A stretch of 64,000 bases of DNA, taken from contig CAXXRP010000011.1 of the NCBI GenBank assembly GCA_963662375.2, positions 1 through 64,000 on the forward strand, in the 5' to 3' direction. Positions within the stretch are counted from its first letter, which is position 1, and each line of letters starts with the position of its first letter. The notes below the pieces were generated by a model. It worked only from the letters and a program-made list of their open reading frames with translations. It was not told the DNA's origin and searched no databases. The position numbers and the translations under genes are program-made. Source of the stretch: UBA11612 sp963662375. Its GTDB lineage: Bacteria; Pseudomonadota; Alphaproteobacteria; Rhodospirillales; Rhodospirillaceae. Shown here piece by piece: positions 8,634 to 16,402 of the stretch.

Positions 8634-8942
8634 TATGGGCCTTACCAAGCACCATGATTTTGGTGGCAGGAAGAACAACCGGACGGAGAATTCTCACTTG
8701 CCAGTCCGACAACGCGAACGACGAATGCAGCGTTTCAAATCAGCTCGATCAGCGCAGCGGTTTGTCTCTACCCACGCCACCTTCTACAACACCTTCAACA
8801 TCCAACGCCATCTGATTTCCCGAAAAACATTGCGCCAGTTTCGCAACCACGCAATGGGCTTGTGGCAAACCGCCACCGCTGCCGCTTGAGCTTGAGTTCC
8901 ATCCCAATTCGCGGCACGACCGTTCAATAACGTGACAATGCC
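8634..8942 (+). pseudogene. IS6-type transposase C-terminal fragment plus right end
   Basis: Frame from 8629 reads GLTKHHDFGGRKNNRTENSH and ends at 8889. It matches the last third of the transposase in copy D (10,582-11,279), not copies A-C. The catalytic Glu is kept, but both Asp residues and the N-terminus are gone, replaced by IS6-type copy C. The right inverted end (AATAACGTGACAATGCC) finishes at 8942. Confidence 0.88.
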
Positions 8943-9049
8943 GCCCGATGACATAGACAGAAGGGATAGAGTACAATACTGTCTGAACAATACAGAACTC
9001 GCAGTGCTCTTTATTCTGCGTAAAAGTAGTCAGGGTAAATGTGGGAAGC

Positions 9050-10009
9050 ATGAACAAGTATTTCTCATCTGCCTTGGTGGTGGCGGTTTTCATTGCCTTG
9101 ATGGCGGGGCCGGTGCAGGCCGAAGGATTCTATGTCAGCGGCGAGTTGGGGATGAACTTCGGTAAGTCGCTGGGTACGGATGGGCACGACACCGACCGGA
9201 CCAGTGTGTGTGACGAGTACATCAACCCCCAATTTATGACAGTCAATAACACGCCGGGTTGGGCGAACACGAACTGCACCGGCCCGAATCGTGGTTCGGA
9301 CAGCGTTTGGGAAAATGATTTCGGATCCGGTAAAGGCGTCTTGTTTGGCGCGGCGCTTGGCTACTATATCGGTGACTCCAGGTTTCGAGCTGACCTGGAA
9401 TACTTTTACCGCGCCACCGGTTATGACGAGACCTCCGAGATTACCGTTGGCGGAGGGGAGGTTCTAAGCAAGCTCGTTCAGGAAATCGTAAGGGCGGAAG
9501 AGCGCATCGGTGATCTGAATTCGCACAACCTGTTTGCCAACCTGTATGTGGACTTTGCGAACAGCAGCCGGTTCACGCCGTATGTCGGATTTGGCCTGGG
9601 TGCCGGGTTTGCCGGACTGGAATACAACGGCGTATTCGCGCGGGACATAGACCCGGCAAGAATTACAACGGGGAATGCTCCCGACGGTGGTCAAGCGCTG
9701 CCCAACGCAGCTCAAATCCAGGCAACCCTTGCCGGCACGACCACCACCGAAAGCGAGAAGCTCCACGATACGCTATTTGGCTACCAAGTGATGTTGGGCG
9801 TGGACTACGCGCTCACCGAATCGCTGCTGCTGGGGGTCAAGGGGCGCTGGGTCAGCTTTAATTCATTCAGCGGCAAGGATGAGTGGGATCAATTGCGCTC
9901 TCACCCGTCCAACCTTCGCAAGGACGCCAGCGAGACGGTAGTATACGACATCAGGTCGGACGACATCGAGATGTTTGGCGTCAGCCTGAACCTCAAATAC
10001 CGGTTCTAG
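9050..10009 (+). CDS. Outer-membrane beta-barrel protein
   Basis: 319 residues from the ATG at 9050. Signal peptide (MNKYFSSALVVAVFIALM, cleavage near PVQA-EG) followed by alternating beta-strands (FYVSGELGMNFG, VLFGAALGYYIGDSRFRADL, YVGFGLGAGFAGLEY) and a terminal strand ending LNLKYRF, with the C-terminal Phe recognised by the BAM machinery. The pattern fits small OmpA/opacity-type barrels of about eight strands with long loops; I cannot assign a substrate. A GTG nine bases upstream (9041) is in frame, but the ATG starts a better signal peptide. It sits alone between IS remnants and has its own downstream hairpin terminator at 10,216. Confidence 0.8.
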   Translation: MNKYFSSALVVAVFIALMAGPVQAEGFYVSGELGMNFGKSLGTDGHDTDRTSVCDEYINPQFMTVNNTPGWANTNCTGPNRGSDSVWENDFGSGKGVLFGAALGYYIGDSRFRADLEYFYRATGYDETSEITVGGGEVLSKLVQEIVRAEERIGDLNSHNLFANLYVDFANSSRFTPYVGFGLGAGFAGLEYNGVFARDIDPARITTGNAPDGGQALPNAAQIQATLAGTTTTESEKLHDTLFGYQVMLGVDYALTESLLLGVKGRWVSFNSFSGKDEWDQLRSHPSNLRKDASETVVYDIRSDDIEMFGVSLNLKYRF

Positions 10010-10134
10010 GAAGAAAAAGACTTGATCAGGATTTCTCTGCCCACTGTCCTTGCTGTGACAATGCGTTCGTGAGGAATGCAGCGGGCGTTGCAGAGGCAGC
10101 CAAATGTCCGTCGTCAGGATTGTCCGTGCTCGTT

Positions 10135-10163
10135 GGTTTCCCCGCACGCGCGGGGATAGACCC
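10135..10163 (+). CRISPR. Orphan type I-E-like CRISPR repeat (single)
   Basis: A 29-bp unit starting GGTTTCCCCGCACGCG and ending GGGGATAGACCC, with the CCCCGC/GCGGGG stem. It closely resembles type I-E repeats of the GTGTTCCCCGCACGCGC class in length, stem and trailing GATxxACC. No second repeat exists 61 bp upstream or downstream and no cas gene is in the window. What follows is AT-rich (TATGAATTAAAT), as beyond an array end. Best reading is the last repeat of a lost array; a chance GC-rich hairpin is the alternative. Confidence 0.5.
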
Positions 10164-10215
10164 TATGAATTAAATACAAGCCAAAAATTCAAAAAGCCCA
10201 TCTTATGTGCTCAAA

Positions 10216-10244
10216 ATAAAGCCCCGCTTCAAGCGGGGCTTTAT
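10216..10244 (+). terminator. Strong hairpin terminator
   Basis: Perfect 14-bp arms (ATAAAGCCCCGCTT / AAGCGGGGCTTTAT) around a single-base centre. A-rich on one side and T-rich on the other, so it could terminate in both directions. It lies about 200 bp downstream of the outer-membrane barrel gene. Confidence 0.85.
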
Positions 10245-10526
10245 GGCGTTTATCTTTTGGCTTAGGAGCGTCAATAATCGATAAATGACGCTCGAGTTCC
10301 GCCGATAACCGTCCTACTACCGCTTGGCGAAAGCCGGACCTCCGGCCGGCTGTCGATGCGAATGCCGTCAAGCGATACGAAGTGGTGACGCGGCTTCGAG
10401 TGGAGTCGGGACGTGGGAGGATTCGTTTTTTAATAAAAAGAATGGTGCCGGTGCGGCTTGCCGTGCTGATGTCAAAATCGGTAGTTGCTTGACGAATTTC
10501 ATGTTGATCGAAGAAATTGATCGAAT
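10245..10526. other. Intergenic, nothing recognised
   Basis: No gene, repeat or regulatory motif that I can support between the terminator and IS6-type copy D. Confidence 0.5.
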
Positions 10527-11331
10527 GGCGTTGTCACACTAACAGGGTGACCTGTTGCTGATGGCGCAGTAATGTCGCTGGATGCAGAACATCTCCTATG
10601 CCCGGTACCGCTTTTCACCGGTGATCATTCAACACGCTGTCTGGCTATATATTTCCGGTTTCCCCTCAGCTACCGAGATGTTGAGGATCTGCTCGCTGAA
10701 CGTGGTATTGATGTTTCTTACGAAACGGTCCGGCGCTGGGCACTGAAGTTCGGGCAGGCCTATGCCCGGAGACTGAGGACAACGCGCCCTCGACCAGATG
10801 TCCGGTGGCACCTTGATGAGGTGTTCGTTTCCATCGCCAGCAAGCGGATGTATCTATGGCGCGCTGTCGATAGTGAAGGCGAAGTGCTGGATATCCTGGT
10901 TCAATCACGCAGAAACAAGAAGGCAGCGCTCAAGGTGATGCGCAAACTGTTGAAAAAGCAAGGCTTTGTCCCAGATACTTTCATCACAGACAAACTGCCA
11001 TCTTATGGTGCTGCTCTGAAGGATTTGGGCCTTACCAGGCACCATGATTTTGGTGGCAGGAAGAACAACCGAGCCGAGAATTATCACTTACCAGTCCGAC
11101 AGCGGGAACGACGAATGCAGCGCTTCAAATCGCCAAAGTCTGCCCAGAGATTCCTCGCCATCCACGCCGCCGTCTACAATCTCTTCAACGTCCAGCGCCA
11201 CCTGATTTCCCGCCGGACGCTTCGCCGATTTCGCACCTCAGCCATGGCGGAATGGCGGGCAACAACAACGGTCGCTTAACGAACGCAATCGGGGAAAGCC
11301 TTTCACCCGCCGCCATTAAGTTGACAGTGCC
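10527..11331 (+). mobile_element. IS6-type element, copy D (805 bp)
   Basis: Second IS6 subgroup in this island. Left end GGCGTTGTCACACTAACAGG, right end GTTGACAGTGCC. The transposase is clearly related to, but distinct from, copies A-C. The fragment at 8634-8942 and probably the relic at 6795-6828 belong to the same subgroup. Confidence 0.85.
10582..11279 (+). pseudogene. IS6-type transposase with N-terminal frameshift
   Basis: The natural start is the ATG at 10,582, giving MQNISYARYRFSPVIIQHAV, which aligns with the N-terminus of copy A. A 2-bp TA insertion in tggctatatatttcc (about 10,647-10,652) shifts the frame; afterwards the protein continues as RFPLSYRDVEDLLAERGIDV with D in WHLDEVFV, D in FITDKLPSY and E in NNRAENYH. 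Removing 2 bp restores a 231-residue protein. The longer open frame starting at 10,572 is therefore only partly real: its first 30 or so residues are out of frame. Confidence 0.85.
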
Positions 11332-11401
11332 CCGCCGGCTTCAATCGGCCGCGTACAACGCAACGGGGGACGAGCGCTAGCGGCACAGAAGGCGTTCGAC
11401 G

Positions 11402-12206
11402 GGCGCTGTCAGAGGAAAGTGGCCGTGCCACAAAATTTGAGCCGCCTGTGGTTTCAAGCGGCAATTTGACGCCATTCGGCAAGGGCGGCCGATCGGTTGA
11501 ATTTGAAATTTTGGCGGCTGCGAAGATGACGTTCCTGGTTAAAATGGTTGTGAACCGAAGCGTGGATCGAAACGAACTTTTGTAGAGATTTAGCACTCCT
11601 GAATTTCGCCATCGCGCACTCTCGTCGCCGGAACGGCTGGTGTGAATTTTCGGCTCGATTGTTCAGCCAGCTACCGGTCTCCTGGCGCTCGGCATTTCCG
11701 ATGACCTTCATCGCCGCCGGGTAGGACCGAAGCCGGTCCGTCACGATCACTTCCGGGCGACCGTATCGTTTCATCGCTTTGCGCAAAAACTTCAAGGCAG
11801 CCTTGCGATTCCGCCGCTTGGTGACAAATGACTCCAGCACTTCACCTTCGTGATCGACCGCCCGCCAGAGGTAGTGCGTTTCGCCATTGATACTCACGAA
11901 AGCTTCGTCGAGATGCCAACGTCAGGGCGAAAGCAATCGATGGTGAAGGCGCCGTTTTCGAATCTTCGCCGCGAAAATCGGGCCGAAACGGTTCCACCAG
12001 GCGCGAACCGTTTCGTGGCTGATATCGACGCCGCGTTCGTACAGCAAATCTTCGACCTGCCGCAGCGAAAGCGGATACCGGACATACATCATCACAGCCA
12101 AGCGGATGATTTCCGGCGACGTCTTGAAATATCGGAAGGGATTGCTCATCCGAGAATGCTACGAAACTGCCATCTTCGGCTCAAGTGAGTTTTCCCTGAC
12201 ACTGCC
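11402..12206 (-). mobile_element. IS6-type element, copy E (805 bp)
   Basis: Reverse-oriented, more diverged copy. Ends are GGCGCTGTCAGAGGAAAG and CCCTGACACTGCC. Its left end in gene orientation (12,206) interrupts a tyrosine integrase after about 14 codons. No target duplication is seen, and the rest of the integrase is absent on the far side, so a deletion accompanied or followed insertion. Confidence 0.85.
11454..12149 (-). pseudogene. IS6-type transposase with in-frame nonsense codon
   Basis: Reads MSNPFRYFKTSPEIIRLAVM down to HHRLLSP, then a TGA at 11,924-11,922, then continues in the same frame as RWHLDEAFVSINGETHYLWR to the end (EWRQIAA). All three DDE residues are present (HLDEAF, IVTDRLRSY, NNRAENSH). 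A single nonsense change separates it from a full-length 231-codon gene. Confidence 0.9.
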
Positions 12207-12310
12207 TCTTGTCGGGATGCTTTCCTTTGGGACTTATATACGATAGTGCCGAAATAGCTTGACATCCCTCCAATTATTCGGCACTATTGTGTAAGAAAAG
12301 GGAGGGGATT

Positions 12311-13234
12311 ATGGCCCATAAAGCACCTGGAAAACACTATCGAAAGGGTATCGACCATCTTTGAACTGCATGAGTTATTCCCAGACGATGTAACGTCGGC
12401 AAAATGGTTTGCCGACCAACGCTGGCCCGACGGCCCCCATTGCCCTCATTGCGGATCATTGAATGTCCAATCAGGCACAGCACACAAAACAATGCCTTAT
12501 CGTTGCCGTGAAAAGCAATGCGCGAAGCGATTCAGCGTTAAGACCGCAACGGTAAATAGAGGGGTCAAACTTGGGCTATAGGGCCGGGGCGTTCGCCATC
12601 TACCTGATGAACACCAACATCAAGGGTGTTTATGAAGTTGCACCGCGAATTAGGGGTCACACAGAAATCAGCGTGGTTCATGGCTCCTCAGGGAAGCGTT
12701 GAAAACGGAAGGGAGCTTGTTTGCTGGACCGGTCGAGATTGACGAAACCTTCGTTGGTGGGAAAGAGAAGAATAAGCACGCCAGCAAAAAGCTCCGCGCG
12801 GGCCGTGGTACGGTTGGCAAGACCGCAGTGGTTGGTGCCAAAGACAGGGCGACCAATCGCGTGAGCGCCCAAGTGGTAGACGGCACAGACGCGAAGACTT
12901 TACAGGGTTTCGTTGGCGAAAACGCAGTCACTGGCGCGACGGTCTACACCGACGATCACGGCGGGTATCAAGGCATGCCTTTCGAACATGAAACCGTAAA
13001 GCACAGCGTCAGCGAATACGTCAACGGCATGGCACACACCAACGGCATCGAGAGCTTCTGGGCGCTGCTTAAGCGCGGTACCACGGATCACTGAGCGAGA
13101 AGCACCTGGGCCGCTACGTTGGCGAATTCGCCGGTCGCCATAACGACCGTCCCGCCGACACCATTCAGATGGCGCTGATGGTGCAACGCATGGCCGGGAA
13201 ACGCCTTACCTACAAGGACCTGACCACCGTATAA
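12311..13234 (+). pseudogene. IS1595-family transposase, multiply frameshifted
   Basis: Starts MAHKAPGKHYRKG, then in shifted frames ELHELFPDDVTSAKWFADQR and a zinc ribbon (HCPHCGSLN, YRCREKQCAKRF). An open stretch from 12,699 has VEIDETFVGGK (first Asp), TVYTDDHGGY (second Asp) and HTNGIESFWALLKR (Glu). A further frameshift near 13,077-13,085 precedes SEKHLGRYVGEFAGRHN and the natural end at 13,234. At least three frame changes plus a stop after GVKLGL make it inactive. Confidence 0.88.
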
Positions 13235-13253
13235 GTGAGAGGGCGGCTAGGCC

Positions 13254-13499
13254 ATGCGATTCAATCTTAGGGCCCCGTCGTCATTTAAGGCGCGGGGTCG
13301 AGCCAAATCACCACGACGTTCAAATAAGCACTTAGGTCCGGAACCTCATCGCCTGACATATCAAGACGTCGCTGCGTTAGAGGCCAAGACACAGTGTTCG
13401 TTCGCCATCAATACGAACACTAAAATAGAAATCACCCATGACATCCTCGCCAAGGAACGCAAAGTCATGCCCGGAGAAAAGACACACCGAGAAGTCTAA
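13254..13499 (+). CDS. Hypothetical cargo ORF
   Basis: 81 codons starting MRFNLRAPSSFKARGRAKSP, basic at the N-terminus. I recognise no family. It begins 20 bp after the transposase stop and lies within IS1595 element 1. No strong Shine-Dalgarno site is visible, so it may be spurious. Confidence 0.3.
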   Translation: MRFNLRAPSSFKARGRAKSPRRSNKHLGPEPHRLTYQDVAALEAKTQCSFAINTNTKIEITHDILAKERKVMPGEKTHREV

Positions 13500-14203
13500 G
13501 AATCCAGAAATTTCTGCGAGCCGATGGCTTCCTCTCAAAAGGCCGGACGTTCCATCCGGAACTGCAGGTAAAACAATAGCGAGAGTCATTCAGCACAATT
13601 CTGCGAAAGCAGCTGTTTCCCGCTTTTGCGCGGTGCGCAAGGTAGCTTGGCAAAATTGGCTGGGACTGCAGAGACGCTCAGAAACCGGATGGCAGCTCTA
13701 ATTTTGAGCGCGTTCGATCACAATGCGGATTATATAGAACGCTTTGCGAAGGTAAGCCCGAATGTAGCCCTTCCTGATGCTGAGATATTTTCCCCCGCAA
13801 ACACTCCCCAATAAAACTTGGCGGGGTAAAGGTGTCTGTAGAAGCGCTTTCGTAGATTAACCAAAACCAATAAAATTCGTATTGGAATTGGCGCCCTTCG
13901 CTACTCCAAGGGCAAGCCCCTCCCTACGACTGTGGGTGAGTGGCAATCCGCTTTCCTGTTTGGCTATCTCAATGACACAAACGCGGAAGAGGAAGCGGAG
14001 CCAGAGCACAAGCTGTGTGTAACGGTTGGCCTATTCTGCAAATTTCAGCGCCGTCCGATCCGCCGATACCGTCTATGGAGGCTGCATGTGAGTATCGCAG
14101 AGAGGTGGCCTAATATACAACCACCGCCTCAGTTCTAGGCCGATCCAAATAGCCATTTATATGCGAATCACGAAATGCGAGGATTCAAACCGGAACTGAG
14201 ACA
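13500..14203. other. Decayed cargo sequence, unassigned
   Basis: No intact gene. The stretch 13,626-13,814 reads SLAKLAGTAETLRNRMAALI and DHNADYIERFAKVSPNVAL, which looks like protein-coding sequence that has lost its start, but I cannot name the family. A hydrophobic-poor 68-codon frame at 13,932-14,138 has no supporting signal. Confidence 0.4.
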
Positions 14204-14362
14204 ATGACTGAAGAAGCTAAGCCGAAAGCCGTGCGCTACCAGCCATCGAAAGCTGAGTTGAACGAGCAGATCCACCTCCAGGGCCGATCTCCAGAGGCTG
14301 TCGCAAAGATTGTCACACAGGGCGGCGCACCGCGCCGTGAGCCTGAGAAGACGGATAGCTAA
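14204..14362 (+). CDS. Small conserved-looking protein, IS1595 cargo
   Basis: 52 residues, MTEEAKPKAVRYQPSKAELN at the start, then RSPEAVAKIVTQGGAPRREP. The layout (charged start, a short x-P-S-K-x-x-L segment, then S/T-P-E followed by an amphipathic helix) resembles the cargo protein at 49,090 in IS1595 element 2 (KVDLKGATPEKLARALFRP). I infer both belong to one small-protein family of unknown function. It ends 12 bp before the next cargo gene, which has a good Shine-Dalgarno site, so the two may be one operon. Confidence 0.6.
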   Translation: MTEEAKPKAVRYQPSKAELNEQIHLQGRSPEAVAKIVTQGGAPRREPEKTDS

Positions 14363-14374
14363 AGGAGAGACGCA

Positions 14375-14579
14375 ATGGCATACTACTAGTGAACAAGAAT
14401 GCACAGGCGAACGGAGATCACGAGGTGCACACAACAGGATGCCGATGGTTGCCAAAAACTGAGAACCGACCTATCTCGGCGATTTTACCTCCTGCACCCC
14501 GGCGGTTGCTAAAGCCAGAAAACGCTATACGAAGGTGAACGGATGCTACTACTGCTCGCTCGCGTGTCACACTAGCTAG
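14375..14579 (+). pseudogene. Small Cys/His-rich protein gene, frameshifted
   Basis: ATG at 14,375 follows a good Shine-Dalgarno (aaaggagaga). Allowing two 1-base deletions (after MAYY and after ENR) the product reads VNKNAQANGDHEVHTTGC, then RWLPKTEN, YLGDFTSCTPAVAKA and NGCYYCSLACHTS. I recall this pattern (VNKNAQ-NGDHEVH, then LG--xxC and GCxxCxxxCH) from small unannotated proteins of Proteobacteria. As written it terminates after four codons. The regular Cys/His spacing suggests metal binding, which is inference. Confidence 0.7.
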
Positions 14580-14851
14580 AGCTCTGCAACTTCCTTCCAG
14601 GCCTCCATTGATTCTAGCTTCTGCTGAACAAGCAGGACACGGCCATCCTCAAGGATGATGTTGCCCTTCATCTTGCCGTGGCCGCAGCAACTAGCAACAG
14701 TGGAGATACCTCCGGCGTTCAGCGCCGCGACGATGTGATGTATGCAGAAGTCGATGCACTGCACGCGCCCGTTGAGCGGCATGCAAACCTGATTTCTTAG
14801 AGTTTTCTCGCCCCCTGGGGAGTCGCATTGCTGGCAGGGGGCTTTAACCAT
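14576..14851 (-). CDS. Small conserved Cys-rich protein, IS1595 cargo
   Basis: 91 residues from the ATG at 14,851, preceded by a strong Shine-Dalgarno (tggaggtccgc). Two cysteine clusters, APCQQCDSPGGE and QCIDFCIHHIVAALNAGG, then STVASCCGHGKMKGN and IILEDGRVLLVQ. Proteins with this HHIVAALN...ASCCGHG pattern occur in prophages and mobile elements; function unknown, metal binding plausible. A GTG 21 bases upstream is in frame but lies before the Shine-Dalgarno. The gene starts 14 bp inside the terminal repeat of IS1595 element 1 and looks intact, unlike the transposase. Confidence 0.7.
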   Translation of the reverse strand: MVKAPCQQCDSPGGEKTLRNQVCMPLNGRVQCIDFCIHHIVAALNAGGISTVASCCGHGKMKGNIILEDGRVLLVQQKLESMEAWKEVAEL

Positions 14852-14902
14852 GCGGACCTCCAGATTCGGCACTATCGTATATAAGTCCCTTTCCTTTCGG
14901 CT

Positions 14903-15057
14903 TGCGACCAGACGTCATTACATGTACTCCCTATTTAATTCCCCATATTTGATGGGAATGTACGGGAAATCACAAGATGGCGCAAGACGTCGATAGCTTC
15001 CTAATCAAGCTTATACAACACTTTTTGGAAAGTCTGGGATGCACTAAGAAACGTTTG
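14903..15057 (-). repeat. Integrase leader and attachment-site flank, copy 1
   Basis: On the minus strand, the 155 bp between tRNA-Ser(CGA) and the integrase start are nearly identical to 50,448-50,595 beside tRNA-Ser(GGA); shared blocks include TTAGTGCATCCCAGACTTTC and AATAGGGAGTACATGTAATG. Differences are confined to a handful of bases, several next to the tRNA. It probably contains the integrase promoter and recombination arm sites. Confidence 0.8.
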
Positions 15058-15147
<90 letters not shown>

Positions 15148-15470
15148 GTGGCCTGATTGATGACCGAAGCTTAAAGGACCACCCCGGCTCCGTTTTTAGG
15201 CGCGCGGACCCTAACCGAAGGCCACAGACACCGCAACGCTAGTGGGGTAGGTAAGGCCTCCTTCTCCAGACCTCCGCTCGCCTAGGTCCGGGTCAATAGT
15301 AACTAGTTGTAAAACATAGGATAAATTGCCCACCTAGTGCATGCGATCTCTGGCGGCCGAAAGGGCGAGCGCCATTGACTTGAGCGCCCGCCTCAGTATA
15401 TTCACGCCGCTTCCGCGCGGGTTTATATGCGATTTCGCCGTGACCCGCCATTTTCGTTTCTTCAGGACCT
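15148..15470. other. Intergenic region upstream of rplU
   Basis: No gene. Contains the candidate rplU promoter at 15,375-15,402 and otherwise nothing I can assign. Confidence 0.5.
15375..15402 (+). promoter_or_regulatory. Candidate sigma-70 promoter of rplU-rpmA
   Basis: TTGACT (15,375-15,380) and TATATT (15,397-15,402) separated by 16 bp, about 70 bp upstream of rplU. A good match to consensus in the expected place. Confidence 0.55.
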
Positions 15471-15476
15471 ATGACC

Positions 15477-15998
15477 ATGTTCGCAGTGATCAAAACAGGC
15501 GGCAAACAGTATCGTGTCAGCAAAGATGATGTGATCGCTGTGGAAAAGCTGGATGGCGAAGACGGTGCGACGGTCGTGTTCAACCAAGTCTTGATGCTCG
15601 GCGACCAAGTAGGGCGGCCTCAGGTCGCAGACGCCAGAGTCGTCGGTGAGGTTTTGCGACAATTCCGTGACGATAAAAAGATCATTTTCAAGAAGCGCCG
15701 CCGGAAACACTACCGCCGCCGCAACGGACATCGCCAATACCTGACCTTGGTGAAAATCACGGACATGGGCACGGGCATTTCAGTCGCCCCCGCAAAAAAG
15801 GCGGTCGCACCCAAAGCCGAAACGGTCGCGGCGCCTGTGGAGAAAAGAGCGGCCGCCAAAAAAGCGGTGGCGGGCACAACGGTGGAGAAGGCGCCGGCCA
15901 ACAAAGCCGTCAAGAAGAAGGCGCCGGCCAAAAAAGCCGTCAAGAAGAAGGCGCCGGCCAAAAAAGCCGTCAAGAAGAAGGCGAAAAAGACGTCGTAG
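15477..15998 (+). CDS. rplU: Ribosomal protein bL21 with Lys/Ala-rich tail
   Basis: 173 residues from the ATG at 15,477 (MFAVIKTGGKQYRVSKDD). An ATG two codons earlier is only 3 nt from the AGGA Shine-Dalgarno, so the second ATG, 9 nt away, is preferred. Residues 1-102 are a complete bL21 (KRRRKHYRRRNGHRQYLTLV is its 23S rRNA-binding region). After that comes a tail of about 70 residues made of Lys, Ala, Pro and Val, including three copies of KAPA(K/N)KAVKK. Typical bL21 is about 103 residues; alphaproteobacterial bL21 often carry extensions, and this one resembles histone H1-like tails. First gene of the rplU-rpmA pair. Confidence 0.95.
   Translation: MFAVIKTGGKQYRVSKDDVIAVEKLDGEDGATVVFNQVLMLGDQVGRPQVADARVVGEVLRQFRDDKKIIFKKRRRKHYRRRNGHRQYLTLVKITDMGTGISVAPAKKAVAPKAETVAAPVEKRAAAKKAVAGTTVEKAPANKAVKKKAPAKKAVKKKAPAKKAVKKKAKKTS
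15891..15980 (+). repeat. Three 30-bp tandem repeats inside rplU
   Basis: Units at 15,891-15,920, 15,921-15,950 and 15,951-15,980, identical except for one base in the first (AAC for AAA). They encode the repeated Lys/Ala decapeptide of the bL21 tail and are a likely site of length variation by slippage. Confidence 0.9.
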
Positions 15999-16023
15999 AC
16001 CGAACCGGCGAGGAGATAAAGGA

Positions 16024-16305
16024 ATGGCGCATAAAAAATCCGGCGGCTCGTCCAAAAACGGCCGCGATACAATCGGCAAACGTCTTGGTGTCAAGAAATT
16101 CGGTGGCCAGCACGTGATCCCCGGCAATATCATCGTCCGCCAGCGTGGTACGAAGTGGCACCCCGGCAAGAACGTAGGCCTGGGCCGCGACTACACCATC
16201 TTTGCGCTGTCAGAAGGCAAAGTGAGTTTCAAAGCCTCGACCAAAGGGCGCGTGTACGTGTCTGTGGACCCGATCGCCAGCCCTGCGGAACCGATGCCGC
16301 AATAA
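16024..16305 (+). CDS. rpmA: Ribosomal protein bL27
   Basis: 93 residues: MAHKKSGGSSKNGRDT start and the conserved GVKKFGGQHVIPGNIIVRQR and HPGKNVGLGRDYTIFAL. The flexible N-terminus reaches the peptidyl-transferase centre. It lies 25 bp after rplU with a clear Shine-Dalgarno (gaggagataaagga), the standard pair, followed by a strong terminator at 16,358. Confidence 0.97.
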   Translation: MAHKKSGGSSKNGRDTIGKRLGVKKFGGQHVIPGNIIVRQRGTKWHPGKNVGLGRDYTIFALSEGKVSFKASTKGRVYVSVDPIASPAEPMPQ

Positions 16306-16357
16306 CACCCGGCGGATATTTACCGCCGGCATCCACGCTGGCGGTCCTGTGGTTGGG

Positions 16358-16385
16358 AAGGAGACGGATCGCCGTCTCCTTTTTT
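16358..16385 (+). terminator. Rho-independent terminator after rpmA
   Basis: Arms AAGGAGACGG / CCGTCTCCTT around an ATCG loop, followed by a run of T. It separates rplU-rpmA from obgE. Confidence 0.9.
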
Positions 16386-16402
16386 ATTGTGTGCGTGAAA
16401 CC

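Larger units (their letters stand above)
12229..14889 (+). mobile_element. IS1595-family element 1 with cargo (2.66 kb)
   Basis: Bounded by a perfect 25-bp inverted repeat beginning GGGACTTATATACGATAGTG (12,229-12,253 and 14,865-14,889) and flanked by an exact 8-bp duplication TTTCCTTT, the size typical of the IS1595 family. A decayed transposase occupies the left 1 kb. The right 1.6 kb holds at least three small genes unrelated to transposition, one intact on the minus strand. It sits inside the integrase of island 1. Confidence 0.92.
12207..14918 (-). pseudogene. Tyrosine integrase, first codons only, doubly interrupted
   Basis: On the minus strand the ATG at 14,918 begins MTSGRKPKGK, nearly the same as the intact integrase at 50,587. 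After ten codons an IS1595-type element (12,229-14,889) is inserted with an 8-bp duplication (TTTCCTTT at 12,221-12,228 and 14,890-14,897). The integrase then resumes for five more codons (KHPDK, 12,228-12,207) before IS6-type copy E. The remaining 400 or so codons are missing. It adjoins tRNA-Ser(CGA), the usual integration target. The reading depends on comparison with the second island and is very clear. Confidence 0.9.

Noticed and set aside
9041..9049. GTG start for the outer-membrane protein
   Set aside because: The ATG at 9050 starts a cleaner signal peptide; the extra three residues add nothing.
10572..11279. IS6-type copy D transposase as a normal 235-residue gene
   Set aside because: Its first 30 or so residues are out of frame; the real N-terminus lies in another frame, separated by a 2-bp insertion.
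15710..16169. Long minus-strand frames over rplU and rpmA
   Set aside because: They are antisense translations of Lys/Ala repeats and the ribosomal protein genes.
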